Source of the DNA: Rusavskia elegans
Taxonomy: Eukaryota > Ascomycota > Lecanoromycetes > Teloschistales > Teloschistaceae
Assembly (NCBI GenBank): GCA_011316305.1
Contig: SAUG01000147.1
Location: forward strand, 48,864 to 112,863
DNA: 64,000 nt
Direction of reading: 5' to 3'
Below, piece by piece: positions 23,701-37,300 of the stretch. Position numbers and translations under genes: made by a program. The notes under the pieces were generated by a model that worked only from the letters and a program-made list of their open reading frames with translations, was not told where the DNA came from and did not search any database. How positions within the stretch are numbered: the stretch's first letter is position 1; every line of letters starts with the position of its first letter.

Positions 23701-25170
23701 ACTTTAATTTATTTATTCTAGGCTATTATTAAAGCTATAATTAGTCCTTTTAGTTTTTTAACTAGTTAGTATTACTAGAATTATCTTTCGTTATATTAAC
23801 GGTAGGTTTTTTAAACGACTGGTTACTATTACTATAAAAGTTATTAGACCTTCGATTACTTTAGCTTTAGTTTTAGTTTTTAGAGTAATTTTTAGACTAA
23901 TAATCTATACTACTATAAGTAAAGTATATACTAGATTTATTATCCCGTTTATATTTTCTAAAATTATTATTATTAATATTAGGAATATTTCTTCTACCGA
24001 TACTATTCCGACTATTCTATAATCGGCCTTTCCGGTTCTGGTTTTCGAATTTTTAAAAATTCTTTTTACTATACGGAAGTAGATAGGGTCTATTAATAGA
24101 AAAGTTCTACTATTAACCCGGTATCGCTTTATCTATATTTTCCTATTAGATAATTTAAACTATCTATTTATTATAGCTAAAGTCTTTTAACTTCGTACTT
24201 TAAACGCGTATAGTACGCTATAAATCCGGACGAATTTTAAAAAGAAAAAAGATCGAACGCTATTTTTTTAATAAAGGAAATAGCTAGGTCTCTAATAATA
24301 TAAGAAAATTATAGAATTCTAGAATATTTTAGTCTTTATTCTAAGTCGTACGAAGATATTTTATTACGGTATCTAGCAAACGAGATTTAGAATTAGTAGT
24401 AAAATTTAAAAAAAAGTCTATAAATTTATCCTATAATATACTATTAAAAATATCTTTATTAATAAAAGATTTTTTTTTTTCGAGCTAATAGCTTAATTTC
24501 TGACTTTTAACGAAGTTTTAGACCTATCGAATTTAATCCGTATAGACAGATAAGGTATCGGATTTATAGAACTAACTTCTATAGAATTCGACCTATTTAT
24601 AGTATTTTTTAAAGGTTATTTTATCGCTGTACTTTTTAGGCTTTTTAATTTTAAATTTTAATAAAGTTTACAGCGTTTATAAAGACCTAATAGCTAGTCT
24701 AAAAGAAAGTTAATCGTTATCTAAAATATAGTTCGGATCTATTACGCGGAAAGTTTTTATTCTACGGCGTATTTTTAAAAGGGGTTTTTTTTACTACTAT
24801 TTAAACCTCTAAAGCTCGAAGCTTTTTATTATTATCGGAATCGTTACTATTATCACTATTATCGTTTAGGTTATTACTACTATTAGACGGCTACTATTAA
24901 TAGATTTAGCCGCTGGAAATAATATAGTCTACTGATACGCTAGTAACGAAATTATTATAGAGTTTCGATTAGGTTTTCTAAATAATAGAAGATAAATTAA
25001 AATTTTCTTCGTCGGGCGTCTTCGGTATAGACGGGTTATATTTATTAGATTAATTTATAATATCTATAATCCGCGGTTTAATAACTTTAGCGCTAGTTTT
25101 AAATAGTCCTACCTAAAGTATTTTACTACGGCTATAACTACCATAAATGCTGCGCGTCGACGTCGATATA
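23700..25170 (-). pseudogene. Gypsy A2 gag remnant
   Basis: Aligns with 5240-7100 of A1 in reverse complement, without the solo LTR present there. Stop codons prevent a continuous reading. It lies directly downstream (in sense) of the 5' LTR at 25231-25469. Confidence 0.65.
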
Positions 25171-25230
25171 ATTGTACTATAAATAATATATACCGAGCTA
25201 AAAATATTTAAATTATTAATAAATTAAACC

Positions 25231-25469
25231 TATGAAATAGATATATTTCTAGAGTAGTATACAATTATAGACTAGACGAAAGGTTTATTATAGAACTAAC
25301 TGATATTCTAGAAAGACTAGGGTATAGCCTAGTTATAAAAAAAGGAAAAAAGTAGAAAAGGATCGAAATCCGATATACTAGCGACGTTCTGGTAACTAGG
25401 CGGCGAGTTTCGTTTCTAAACGTCCTAATTATATCTCCAAGGCCTATATGACGCGTCTGGCGCTTTATA
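25231..25469 (-). repeat. Gypsy A2 5' LTR (239 bp)
   Basis: Ends CGCTTTATA on the plus strand, followed by ATCCT. It is the least mutated A LTR in the window by eye: CTGG, CTAGG and GGCCTATATG are kept. Confidence 0.88.
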
Positions 25470-27259
25470 ATCCTTCTGAAATTAGATTAGTTATAAAGTT
25501 AGAAACGTAGCTTATATTAGAAAGTTTTAACGGTATTTTATTATTTAGCGAATTAATATTAACTATAATATTTCTATATACTATAATAGATATAGGTCCT
25601 TCGTCTATATTAATATATAAACCGTTAGTATAGTTTCGGTTTTTAACGAAACGGTAGGCTATAGTATTATTATATAAATTAATTGCTAAATTACCGTTAA
25701 AAATCTAAAAAAAAACGAAAAAAGTAATTAGCGACGAAGGTTTCTAGAAATATAACTAATAAAACGCTAGTAGATATTAATTTATCGTCTTTTTCGCTAC
25801 TTTTATATTTTTTTTTAGTATATTAATTAAAGTATTTATACTTTTTCCGTATTTCTTTATCGTTGTTAAATTTATTTTTAATTTTTTTTATTTTTACTAC
25901 TTTAAGTTTAAAGCTAGCTAGCTTTTTTGGATAACTTTTTTTAAAATATTCTGCGATATAGTAGTATTTTTAAAAAAAATACTTTAGGCTATAGACGTAT
26001 TTTAGCGGTTTATTATTATTTTTAAATAAAGAATTACTATTTTTTCCTTTATTTTTCTTTTTACTTTTATCTTTATTCGTATTATTATTACTATTATTAT
26101 CTTCTATAGCCGTAAATATAATATAGGCGTTAGAGACTTTAAGGTTATATAGACGAATATAGTTACGGAATTCTTTAATAAATTTATAATATTATTTTTT
26201 ATAATCCGTAATAGAATTAAATCTAAATTCGTAATTCTGCGAAAGTAAAAGAACTAGATTATAGATAATAAAGACGAAATCCTATAATATTTTTCTAGTA
26301 TCTTTAACTTCTAAAATTCTAATATATTTGGTCTAAAAATATATTTACGAGTATTTATAGAACTATATTTTAATACTTTAATTCTATATAAAGCCTGCGG
26401 AAAATTTTTTATACTATCGCTCTATTTCTATAGTTTTGGCAGAGTCGATAGATACGATTTTAGACTATAGTATTCGTAGTAGGTTCTATAGATAAAATTT
26501 AATAAATTTAAGAAATACTAGGTTTACTACTGAAATATTTTTATAAATAAAGTTAACTATACTAGTAATAGCTTTCTATTCTTTTTTATATCTATTATAG
26601 AATTATTTATAGCGTTATTTAATATCTTTATAAACCTTTTACCCTATACTAATTTATTTCTAGATTATTATAATAATAGGGAGAATTCCTATCGACGGAA
26701 TATACGCCGGAAAGGTTAATTTTTATATTTTATAAAATTTAGTAGATTATAAAAAATCGATATAATTTTAAATACGTATTTAAATAGTTTTAGCTCTAAT
26801 AATCGCAATCTACTAGTTCTAATTTTTAGTTTAGACTAGAATAATAGATAGTTTAAATACTATACTAATAATATAGAAAGATATTTAAATATTCGGTAGA
26901 AGTTTAAATAATATTAAAAGAAAAAAAAATATCTAATAATAAAATTTTCTTTTATATTCGCTAGCGTATAGCTTAAATTTATAACTATAAAGTTAATTAC
27001 TTTTTCCTTTAATTATTTAGTAGATATTCTAGTAAATTAACTACTTTATATAATTATTTCTAGTAGAACTATATTGAAAATTTTCCTCTACTAGTAATAA
27101 AGGTCGCGGTAATAAATTTTTCTATTTATTATTTAGATAAATAATTTTTCCTAATATAATAAATATATACCGGTAAAAGTTATTAGATATCGCTTTAATC
27201 TACGGTATCCGAGTTTATAACTATAAAACGTTTAGATATAGATATATAATTATATTATT
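25470..27259 (-). pseudogene. Copia gag and protease remnant
   Basis: The minus strand near 25720-25480 reads DFNGNLAINLYNNTIAYRFV, then a run resembling copia protease flank, ending LSNISYVSNFITNLIS, the 'L.NV.YVP.F.TNLIS' block that follows the copia aspartyl protease. The upstream part (to 27259) is gag-like, Lys/Asn-rich and stop-ridden. It is the 5' part of the element at 2584-27440, cut off by gypsy A2. Confidence 0.75.
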
Positions 27260-27440
27260 TTAAATATATAAAAAACGAAATCTATAGAATTACTAAATTA
27301 TATAGAATATAGCCGTTACTAAAATACGCTAAATCTAATAGAGTCGATATTATATCTAAATAGGCAAGTTATATAATTTCAGCGACCATTTTAAAAAAAT
27401 TCAAATAACTTTTTTATAATAATCCCGCTATATAGATTTT
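27260..27440 (-). repeat. Copia LTR (5' LTR in element sense)
   Basis: Direct partner of 2584-2765. The match runs through AATCCCGCTATATAG at its right end, beyond which similarity stops. The left boundary is inferred from alignment only. Confidence 0.75.
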
Positions 27441-27479
27441 TACCAGAAAAGGATACTTTAATAGGTAATCTACTACTAT

Positions 27480-28460
27480 AGATATATAGCTGCTGGATAT
27501 CCAAACAGTTCTACAATCTTGGAAAATCCATTTCAGCAATATTTTTTACGATAGATTCTATTTTACGAAAGCAGCTACGATATAGATTATCGTATCCTTT
27601 ACCTTGTTTACTACTTTCTAGCAGACTACTCTAGACAACTCGCTACTAAAACGCCGATATTTAAAGATATTAGCTAGCGTTAACTCTTTCTACTCGACCG
27701 ATACCACCGATTTTAACGAAAATGCGTGTATTCTAACCACGAATCTAACTGTCAACCTGGATCAACTATAGACGCGGGCACTCTAAAATAAAATCGAGTT
27801 AAATTCTATCGCGGATCCGGATTTACGATATTTTCTATAAAATGCTACGTTTTAAATTCTATTATATAAAAATGAATATAAACCGGGATCGTATATTTCG
27901 TACAATATAACGGGGTTCGGATTCGTTATCTAGTACGAAATCGATTTTCTTTATCGACCGCTAATAAATTCCAATTTATTAGATATTAGAAATATAAAAA
28001 GGGCTAAAAGTTATTCTTTAATAAAATATATCCGTTAATACGTCGTATATAATAGAAATATTAGCTTTTATAATTGCACTACAATGACGCTAACCGCGAA
28101 TAGAATCTACTATCTAAAGTAATACAACGACGCCTATATTATAGATTTCGGTATTAAAACAAAAAATATAAAAGCGTTAGAATTTATATTAGCTATATTA
28201 ATACCTCTATATTAACACGGAATCAACACGTTCGTTCAACCTATCTTATACGATACGTAATAGTATACAGCTCTTGGTAAATCCTGGATAGCTTATTGGT
28301 ATATCAAATGAACCCCTACTTTCTATTTAATGCGGGTTAAAAAACTGCGGCAATCTATATACTAATTTTATATTATTATTATTAGATACTGCGTAGGAAT
28401 TTTTAACTTTGAATTGGAATATATATAATACAAAGCGATATGGTTCTGAATTTAGCTGGT
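27480..28460 (+). pseudogene. Unrecognised membrane-protein-like gene, degraded copy 1
   Basis: The plus strand gives a coherent protein through RIP stops: SKQFYNLGKSISAIFFTIDS near 27500, then (after a one-base frame change) LASVNSFYSTDTTDFNENAC near 27670-27730, NLTVNLDQL near 27750, PGSYISYNITGFGFVI near 27880 and FYNCTTMTL near 28070. Stops replace Gln codons (DQL-stop-TRAL). Possible N-glycosylation sites (NLT, NAT, NIT) and a hydrophobic N-terminal stretch suggest a secreted or membrane protein. I do not recognise the family. Copies 2 (29270-29860) and 3 (53655-54070) align with it. Confidence 0.55.
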
Positions 28461-29269
28461 ACGCCAACGAGAAGTCTGCGAATGACTGAAACAATAAGAT
28501 AAATACTTCACGAACTGGCGCAGAGCCTTATAGAAAATCATACAGTAACCGTTATCCCACCAATAAGAGAAGATTGCTTTGCTCAATACCGAATGCGCCA
28601 GCGAGGTGCTAAGGGACAGCTATTGCTAAGGGACAGCTATAGCATCCGCGGTGAATAGCTTCAATGTCCAATGTCATATACGACGTGTAGCAATGCCTCC
28701 GACAGGTACTCTAGCAATCCTTTGCTCTGTCCCCATGTATTGATATCTCCCAAACTCTTTCTGACTATCCCTAACCGATCCGTTCGGGTTCTGATTGATG
28801 ATTTGACGACAGAGTCCACGGCTGTTGGGGACCCGTCGTGCTTGGAGCGGCTGAAGCGATGAAAGGGGCGGGTGAGTGAAGGTGTCAACATCTGACCTGT
28901 GGCCGTAGAAACTGAACTACCACGATCAGGTTCTAACGGCGCCTCGTATATAGCCTGCCTGGATAAAAGACTAATTATAACTCTTAATGTATATATCCTC
29001 CGGGCAACGATACTTTTGAAAACGTGGGCTTTCCCTTGAATCGCTACGTTCGCAGTAGGGTGGAGGACTTTAGGCTGATTGATCCCTGTATTTGGATCGC
29101 CATCACTGTTTTTTTTTCAATGATGTAATATAGAGCTTGGGGAACGTAGTCCTAAATTGTCACACGTGCTAGAGGCACTGCCACACGTCGAAACTCGCTC
29201 GCAAGCCCGAATCAAGGGTGTCGGAAATGGATGTTTCGACACGTGATCTCCTACTATGGAATTTATATA
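28461..29269. other. Low-RIP intergenic sequence with duplicated blocks
   Basis: Mixed-GC DNA. 28400-28610 matches 54070-54300, and 29061-29130 matches 54321-54385 (shared word GAGGACTTTAGGCTGATTGA), so it belongs to the same segmental duplication as the flanking pseudogenes. The opposed short open frames near 28661-28891 overlap each other and show nothing recognisable. There is a 2 x 17 bp tandem repeat at 28607-28640. Confidence 0.5.
28607..28640. repeat. Tandem repeat, 2 x 17 bp
   Basis: Two perfect copies of TGCTAAGGGACAGCTAT (28607-28623 and 28624-28640). The homologous place near 54295 lacks the second copy. Confidence 0.9.
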
Positions 29270-29860
29270 GCTTCTTAGATATCCAGGCAGTTCTGCCATT
29301 CTAGAAAATCTATATCAGCGATAATCCCGCGATATATTCAATCTACGAAAGCAGCTACGATATATATTCTCGCGTCTTTTACCTTATTTACTGCCCTCTG
29401 GCAGACTACTATAAGCAGCTCTCTACTAGGGCCTAAACCTCTAAAGATATCAGATCTCGTTAATTCTTTTTACTCTACCGATCTCGGCGAAAAAGAATAT
29501 ACTATACCGAAAACGAATCCGAATGATCAGCTATAAACTCGGGAACTCGAAGCTAAAACCAATTTAAAATTGATTACAGTTTCTACTAGAAACCTCGAAC
29601 CGGAGATATAATGCCCTGCATCGAATGGTTTAGCTTGGGTTCTATTGTACAAAGATGCGGGTAATTCAGAATCGTATATTCCGTACTTTTTTTTAACCGC
29701 GGCGTTATTCGTCGTTTGGTACGATATCGACTTCCCTTTCCAGCCGCCTGTAAATTCTAATATAGTAGATCTTGTCAGCAATTCCAATGGAAATAGTTGA
29801 TGTGGATCAATTGTATACTAGCTAGAAGTTTCCGGCAAATGCCAGCTTATTTACAAGGAT
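29270..29860 (+). pseudogene. Unrecognised membrane-protein-like gene, copy 2, truncated by copia F
   Basis: The best preserved N-terminal part. One plus-strand frame runs from about 29276 to 29858 with only about four stops. It begins SRQFCHSRKSISAIIPRYIQ, then a possible membrane helix TIYILASFTLFTALW, then LKISDLVNSFYSTDLG, TNPNDQL-stop-TREL, SYIPYFFLTAALFVVWYDID and VSGKCQLIYKD. It stops where copia F begins at 29861. The minus-strand open frames here (29117-29299, 29527-29787) are shadows. The family is unknown. Confidence 0.55.
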
Positions 29861-29975
29861 TTGCTAAATCGCTAGAACGCGGAATATATTTTATTCGCCG
29901 TTATATCTAATACGTTATAATATCGCTAGATCTATTTCTATAGATAAATATCCGAATATTTATATATTAATATAT
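29861..29975 (-). repeat. Copia F LTR (3' in element sense)
   Basis: About 115 bp, TTTGCTAAATCGC..TTATATATTAAT. Partner of 53545-53660. Boundaries are accurate to a few bases. Confidence 0.75.
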
Positions 29976-32900
29976 TTCTTCAAGATTAACGTTTATTATA
30001 AAACTAATTCTAAACTAGTCGATATATAATATAAAGCTTTTACTTAAATATATTTTTTTCTAGATCAAATAATTTAATAAACTTTTTATAACGTTACTAT
30101 ATAAACGCTTTTATTAGTCTATTTACTAGAGTTTTAATTATAAATATCTAAATTGTTTAAACCTTGACGGCGGCGATTTTCTAGCGGAGCTAGTAACCGT
30201 ATATATTATTATAATAAAACATTTTTATAAATTATAATATTTCGTCTAGTATTAATATACGAATTATCTATATATTATTATATTCGATTTACATTTTATA
30301 AAGAAAATAGAATTCGATCGATTTAAAAAATCGATTCTATTATATTATTTCTTTTATTATTTATAATATCGTAAATAGTTCGATTTTAATTAAATTTATA
30401 ATAATTATATTTCCTTTCAAAAATTTTAATAAATAATATCGTCGAAAAGTTTAAAAATAATAACTATACGAATTCCGCCGTATATCGATATTATCGCCGA
30501 AAACGAATTCGAAAAAAATATAAAAAAAATTTCTTTAAATTAATAATATTATTATTATAAACGATTAAATAGTTTTTGATATAATTAAAATATTTTATTA
30601 CTCGATTCGTATATTTTTAGTATATTAATAATAACATTTTTATAAACTACGCTAGTTTCATTACTATATATAATATATTTACTTATATTTATATTACCGC
30701 GAAATTAATCGATTCGATATACTATTAATAGACGAGATTTTATTAAAATATTATTTATTTATCGTATTTAACGAAAGTATCGATATTTAATAGAAAAATA
30801 AAAAGTCGTCGCTAGTTTATAACGATATTATATTTAGCTATAAATTTATTAATATAACTATTCTAATATAGACGTATCTATCGTATTAAACGATTATATT
30901 TGATTCGAATATCTAGAAACCATTCTATTTAGCCGATATTTTTTATTTCGTATTTTTTAAATAATTATATTTAAAATTTATCGACTTTTTCGATATAATA
31001 ACGGTCGTATAATATAATAATATTATCGACTAAAAAAAATACTATTATAAATTTATTTATATATAAATACTTTATACCGGCGATTTACTCGAAACCTAGA
31101 TCGTTAAATATTTTTAAAAATTCGTAGTATTATAGATTAGCCGATTTTTTAAATTCGTATAACGTTTATACTAGAAAAAGTAATATATTCGTTCGTTTTT
31201 TCTATTTTTATAATATTATATTATAGGTAGAATAATATAGTTTATCGTTTATATATACGTTAATTACGTTATATTAACGTATTTCGTAATCGAAAACTAT
31301 AGTAATCGCTATTATAGTTCGAAAAATACGGGATATAAGTATTGCTACGTAAATATTATCGTTAGTTTTCTAAAAATTACCTTTTATATATAGCTTTATT
31401 TTCTATTTAACTAAATATTCTACTTAGTCGAATTTATATTTAAATATCTATCGAATTAGTATAGATTTAATATTCTATTCCTTTACGTATACGAATAAAA
31501 TCTCTCGCTATATATTTTTCGTAGCTAAAGTTTTAATTTCTTTTCGTACGATTTATTTAAAGTTTACGGCTAGTAGAATAATTAATTATATCATTTTAAT
31601 ACTCTAATTCTAGTAGTAGATAATCGCGGTAAAACTTTAACTTATTATTTAGTAATAGATTTAAAACGGTAAAGAATTTAGTCGAAATTACGACGAACAT
31701 CGCCTTTAATTGGCTAGTATATTTTAGTATTATAAATATATTATTTAAACTTTTCGAATATTCGTCTAGATTCTAGATATTAATAGTTCGATTTAAACTA
31801 AATATACGGTTTCGCTTTTTTCGCTTTTATAGAATATTCGTACTAGGATAAAAGCTATAAATATCGTATAATATACGCTAATTAATCTATTAGCAATTTT
31901 TTCTAGAGCGACGGCGTATACTTTCCAACGTATTTTTAATATTATAACATTCTATTCCTTAATACTTTTTTTACAAAAACCGCGAGATATTTTTTTTTTC
32001 TTTTTCGATATAACAAACCTAATATTATATACTAGTTCGTCTACGAGATTGTTATAATCGTTACTTTTAAAAATTTTACTTTCTAGATTATTACTCTCTA
32101 GATCGTTATTTCTTTACTTCGATAATTCAAATATTAGTAGATAAAATTACTTTTCTACCGCTTTTCCCTTTCTTTTATTATATCCCGCTACTATTATTAG
32201 TAACGTAAAATCTATATTCGTTATAGTAATTTCGTTTTCGTCGGTATTAAAATCTAGGTTTTCGATTAAATAAAAGCCGTCGGCGTAAAAAATATCGATA
32301 TAGTATAAAAAAAGTTCTTTAATAATCTAGACGAAATCTGTTTTCTTTAGACTATAGAATTCTTTTTCGTTAAATATTACGTCTTTTATTCGAATAATCT
32401 TTCGCTAGCTATATATTTAGATAAACTAGTTATTCGTAGAATCGTATTTAATAAAAAAACCAATATATATTTTTAGTATAAACTTTTCTATATATAGAAT
32501 ATATTTATCTAATAGATATATTTTATAGCTATATTATTTTAGATATACGAAATTCGATACGAATTTATAGACTTTTTCGAATGGAATTTTCTATTTAAGT
32601 TTTTTAATTAAAGTTCGATTAGTTAAATATTTTATTATTAGATAAATAAAATGAAATAGATATACTAATATGGCTATTCTAATTACTATAGCTTTTATCT
32701 TTATCGTTAATACTCTTTCTATTCGTTTTAAATAATCGTTTTAGACTAGAGTATATAGTATCGTTTTCTTTTACGTAATATCTAGGTCGGTAATAAAGTT
32801 ATTAAATTCGTTATCTAATAATTTTTCGTCGTTTAAACGGGTAAAAACGACTTTATATTTCTAACGTATATAGATAAAAATAATTATCTTTCGAATAACG

Positions 32901-34178
32901 TTTATCGTTCTAGATTTTTTTTTTTATATAATTTAACTATATAGAAATTCGTCGATATATAAATAACGTATAATATATATTTATCGCCGTTAAAGCAGGC
33001 GTATAGCCTAATTAAATTATAGTTAATTATATAAAAAAGTTAATTTGCTATTTTTTTAATATATAGTAATTTTAAAACGATTCGATAATTTTTAAATAGA
33101 ATATAAAATTCGTACTCGTTCGTTTTCGCTACTTTATTTTTATTTATAATTTCTACTCCTTTAATTATATCGCCGAAATATTAAATAAAATCGTTTTTGG
33201 TATATACTAGGATTTAGTACTATTTAAATATAGTTTTTAATTTGATAATAGTAAACGTTACGTTCGATATCGAACCTCGTATAATAACGTTATTTTCGAG
33301 TAAATAATATTTATAACGTCTCGAAATATAGAATTAAGTAATTTCGTCTATATATAAATATTCGTATTAGATATTAAAATAAAGCCTTTTATTAGCGAAT
33401 ATACTATTTAATATAAAGTTCGTTATAAAGTCTAAAAAGTAATAAACGTTCGTAAATATAATTATTTTTTTTCCGAATAGTAAATTAAAGTTACCGATAA
33501 TTCTACTAATAGACTCTACCTATAATACTATATTTCCCGCGACTATTTTATTATTCGAATATTTTTTCTTTATCGTATAGCGGTATTTTATCATATTATT
33601 ATATAGATAAATTACGAATTTAAAATCGATAATCTAAAAAAAGCGAAAAGGGTAGTCGACGGCGAATATATTAAGTAAATTAATAATACTATATATTTTT
33701 TTTACCATTTCGTCGCTAGATTTATTTTTTAAAGTTTTTTTCTCGTTTTATATTACTTATCCTTTTTAATTACTACGTTAATCTTTATTTTAAAGTTCGA
33801 ATTTTCTTTCAATTTTTTATTAAATTTCTTTTAAATTTCTTTATTCGGTTTCTATTCAAACGATCCCGCCGTCGGGTTCAAATAAAGATAGTTAGTTTAC
33901 TAGTAAAAATTTAAATCGTTTTTTCTTTAATAGATATAAAGTTTAAATTTACGTAATTTTTTTTAAAAAGATAGTTTCTTTCCTTTATCTTTTATACTTT
34001 TATTTAATTCTTTAAAGTTTTTTTCTTTATCTACTAAAAATATCATATTTCTAGACATTTTTTATACTTTTAAAATCTTTATTTTTTAACGTTAATTTTC
34101 CGCTAATTTACGAAATAGTCTATTAAATTTTTTAAAACGTTTTATCTTTTATTAAAAAATCGTAAAAAAGGTTAATAT
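29976..34178 (-). pseudogene. Copia F pol: gag end, protease, integrase, RT/RNase H
   Basis: The minus strand at about 33700-33300 gives the copia protease region: VDYPFRFF then IIDFKFVIYLYNN (active-site IIDSGS-type block, Ser and Gly lost), VAGNIVLQVESISRI, KKIIIFTNVYY then DFITNF. The integrase region follows near 33150-32850 (LFYIINYNLIRL). RT and RNase H lie at lower coordinates. A terminal YYISTSLELVL near 30010 resembles the end of copia RNase H. Gag and protease were separated from the rest of gag by gypsy D at 34179. Stops are frequent. Confidence 0.72.
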
Positions 34179-34354
34179 AATTATATTAAAGTCGATCTAG
34201 AACGAGTTATAGAAATATAATTAAATAAAATCTAAAAACTAAAGCACTATATATAATTAATACGAAATCGAAAGTTTTATACGTACGTTAAACTATTAGC
34301 TAGCGAGCGTTACGTAAATTTAAATCTATATTAAATCCGTATTAAATACTAATA
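34179..34354 (-). repeat. Gypsy D LTR (3' in sense)
   Basis: 176 bp. Shares AATTATATTAAA, CTAAA.CACTATATATAATTA, TTTTATACGTACGTTAAACT and GCGAGCGTTACGTAA with 43637-43812. Confidence 0.75.
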
Positions 34355-37300
34355 TTACCACTTTATAAAAAATCCGTAATATTTTTATTACGCGTAAAAA
34401 ACCTATCTAACTAATAAGTGCCGGATAGTACGGTATTATATACTTTCAACTAAATAATAATTTTCTACTATATTATAACTAGATAGCTATTTTTACTATA
34501 TAGTTTTAAATTACTAAATCCATCGAGCTATAAATCGTATTATATAGGCGTTTTTTAAAAAAAATATTACTTCTATAATTTTATATATAACCTAAAAAAT
34601 AAATTTAACTATAAATTAAAGTAAACGATTTTAAATATAAAATATACCAAGAAAGTATATAAAATAAACTATATTTATAGCCTATAAAGGTTATATACGC
34701 TAGTAACTAAATACGTAACTATAAATCGGACGTTAAACTAGATAATATATAGATAGTTTTAAAAGTTTATAGTAACGGGAAAACGATAGATTAATTTATT
34801 ATATAGTAGGAACGGTATATATCTAAAAGATAATATTCTAGAAATACTAGCGCCGGAATAAATATCGGAATTTAATATAATAATAGAATATAAATACCGA
34901 TAAACTACTAGATAGGAATCTAGAAAATAATTAATATTAAAACAACCTACGGTATTTATAGACGAGGGAATATCTAGAAATAAAATAAATTAGAATATAC
35001 TATATAGAATTCTAAAATCTTTTTCTAAATATATTTAAAAAATTTAGTAAAATACTAGCTAAAGTTATACTCGTAGCTAATCTTTTTAATACGGTATTTT
35101 AAACAGCGGCAGTATAGATATAAAGCTAGAATTTTTTTTACTAACTATTTATTATAGTTATTAACTTTTATAGGCGGTAATTCGGAAGTATATTAACTAA
35201 ATAGTAAATTATTAAAGTTTTTTTTAAAGTAGCTTTATATAGAAAATCAGGTAAATATTAAATTTAAAAAATAATTAGAATTCATAAAAAATACCGTATT
35301 AAACGATAATTTTAAAAGGCCTATATATCTAATAGTTAAATTTTTTACTAAAATATTCCGAGCGTATATTTTTTCTATTTAACTAAATAAAATTATCTAT
35401 TTAGAAATTAATATCCTAATAATAATAATTAATTTAGGTAATCTAGATTTCCTAGATTTTAACTATATTATAACGGTAATAAACTAAAATATTATCTATC
35501 TAATAACTAATACTTTTAACTTTAACGATTTTTTAATATTAATAAAGATTAATACTAACTATACCGTAGTTATAGGTAAAGTTTATAATAAAGTCGAAAC
35601 CTTTATTAACGAAAAAAGAGGATATCTAGATAATAACGAAATCTAGACTATTATAGGTAAACTTTAATATAAAGAAAATCTTATTCTAATTATTTTAGTT
35701 TTTATTAATAAAGGTTTTTAAATATTACTTTAACTATTAGTTAAAGTTTTCGCTTTAACCGTTAGTCTAAAGGTAATAGACGGTAGATAAATAGTATTAT
35801 ATATCTAGAATTTTATATAAATATATCTATAAATCTAATATAAATTAGAAATTTCGATTAGATACGGCGAATTTAAATAGGCTATAGTATTTTTAAATAA
35901 ATTTTAGAAATAGCTAGAAAATTATTTCTATACTAATTCCGCCGTTATTAAAATAATAAATAATAAAATATCGTTTCTTACTAAATTAATTAGTAATAGT
36001 AAAAATAGTATTATTATTCTAGGCTATTAATAAATAATTTATAACGAAATCTATAATAATATATTACTAGCGTTTTTCGGGTACCGGTAAAAGTTATAAT
36101 AATCTAAATTTTTCATCGCGAGATACTTTAATTCGGTAATAAAGATAATAATTATTAATATAATAATTAATATTAGTAATTAGATTTCTTTAAATAAAAG
36201 AATAGTTAAATAATAAATAGATTTTTTTACGCCCGTGATAGCTAATAGCTATCTAGATATAGATTTTCCGAATAATTTCTATAACGTAAGGTTCCGGTAT
36301 CTAAATATAATTATTAATAATAATTAGATTATTATTTACTATAATATCTTTTAAATATAATTTATCCCGAGAGATTTTAATATAGAAACGACTAGCGTTA
36401 ATAGTTTTAATAATTTTTTAAACGATTTTATTTTCCTAGATAGTTACGCGTAATTTATCGTAAATAGTAAAATTATTTAGATCGATTATAATAATACAAA
36501 ATTTATTAAAAGTTAATAATATTTATTTCTAATATTTTTATTCTAGCTTTTAACTATTTATTTATCTTGTTAAAATATTAGCTTTCTAGTTAGTTTTACT
36601 ATTTCGGTAGATAATTTTAAAGTTATATTTAAAAAGCTTTTTTATTTAATAATCCTAGCGGTAGATTAGCGTTTTTTTAATTATAAAATACTTTAGATTC
36701 TAATAGTTAATAAAAATATAGATAGATATACTAGTAAATTTCTATTCCGGGCGTTAGATTTCTAGATAATTAATAATAGCGAGAAGTTTTTTATTATAAA
36801 TTTTATGATTAAATTCCGCCGGAAATATTTTATAGCTATAATAGGCTATTAAATATATTTTACTATTATTATTTATTTAAAAATAAAATTACTAGTAACG
36901 AAATTAGAAAAATCGGTTATAAAAATAGTTTATTTAATATAGTTAAAATTTATAAATATTAAAACTAAAATAATATATTATTTAAAAAGTTCGAAAAAGA
37001 TTTAGTAAATCTCGAATTAATAGAAATATATTTCTTTTCTAGTTAATTTAATAAAGGGATTAGCGAATTTAGCGAATTTTCGAATAAACCGGTAATAAAA
37101 ATTATAAAAATCTAAAAATAACTAGATTTTTTTAAGATCTCTAGATATAGCCTATTATATAATAGCTTCGATTTTTTTAAAATTTATTCGGATATTATTA
37201 GCGCCTATAATAACGCCGAAGAAAGGGATTTCTTAGATATAAAATTTAGATTTATTAATATCGATTTAGAAACTAGCTATTTAGAATCTCGCTAGGATTT

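Larger units (their letters stand above)
15300..25469 (-). mobile_element. Ty3/gypsy family A, copy A2 (minus), RIP-degraded, with a nested LTR element
   Basis: LTRs lie at 25231-25469 (5') and 15300-15537 (3') with minus-strand gag-pol between. Flanks are ATTTT (15295-15299) and ATCCT (25470-25474), which match as a TSD if two C-to-T changes occurred. Length is 10.2 kb including a 1985 bp insertion (16147-18131) and its 5-bp TSD, so about 8.2 kb net, as A1. A1 and A2 face each other by their 3' ends and form an inverted repeat of roughly 8 kb arms around 1.4 kb of copia. Confidence 0.87.
2584..27440 (-). mobile_element. Ty1/copia LTR retrotransposon, RIP-degraded, split by two gypsy insertions
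   Basis: Terminal direct repeats of about 180 bp lie at 2584-2765 and 27260-27440. Without the gypsy A insertions (4947-13904 and 15300-25474, each with one TSD) the element is about 5.7 kb, a normal copia length. Minus-strand domains are in copia order: gag and protease at 27250-25470, integrase at 15299-13900, reverse transcriptase at 4946-2766. The integrase-before-RT order and the motifs below support copia rather than gypsy. The left LTR begins TG on the plus strand. I could not match a TSD across the ends. It is the oldest layer of this nest. Confidence 0.85.

Noticed and set aside
2584..27440. Giant (Starship-like) element bounded by the outer repeats
   Set aside because: No tyrosine-recombinase captain or cargo genes; net length and domain order explain it as a 5.7 kb copia with insertions.
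28661..28891. Opposed open frames around 28661-28891
   Set aside because: They overlap almost completely on opposite strands, have no homology I recognise, and lie in a duplicated non-coding flank.
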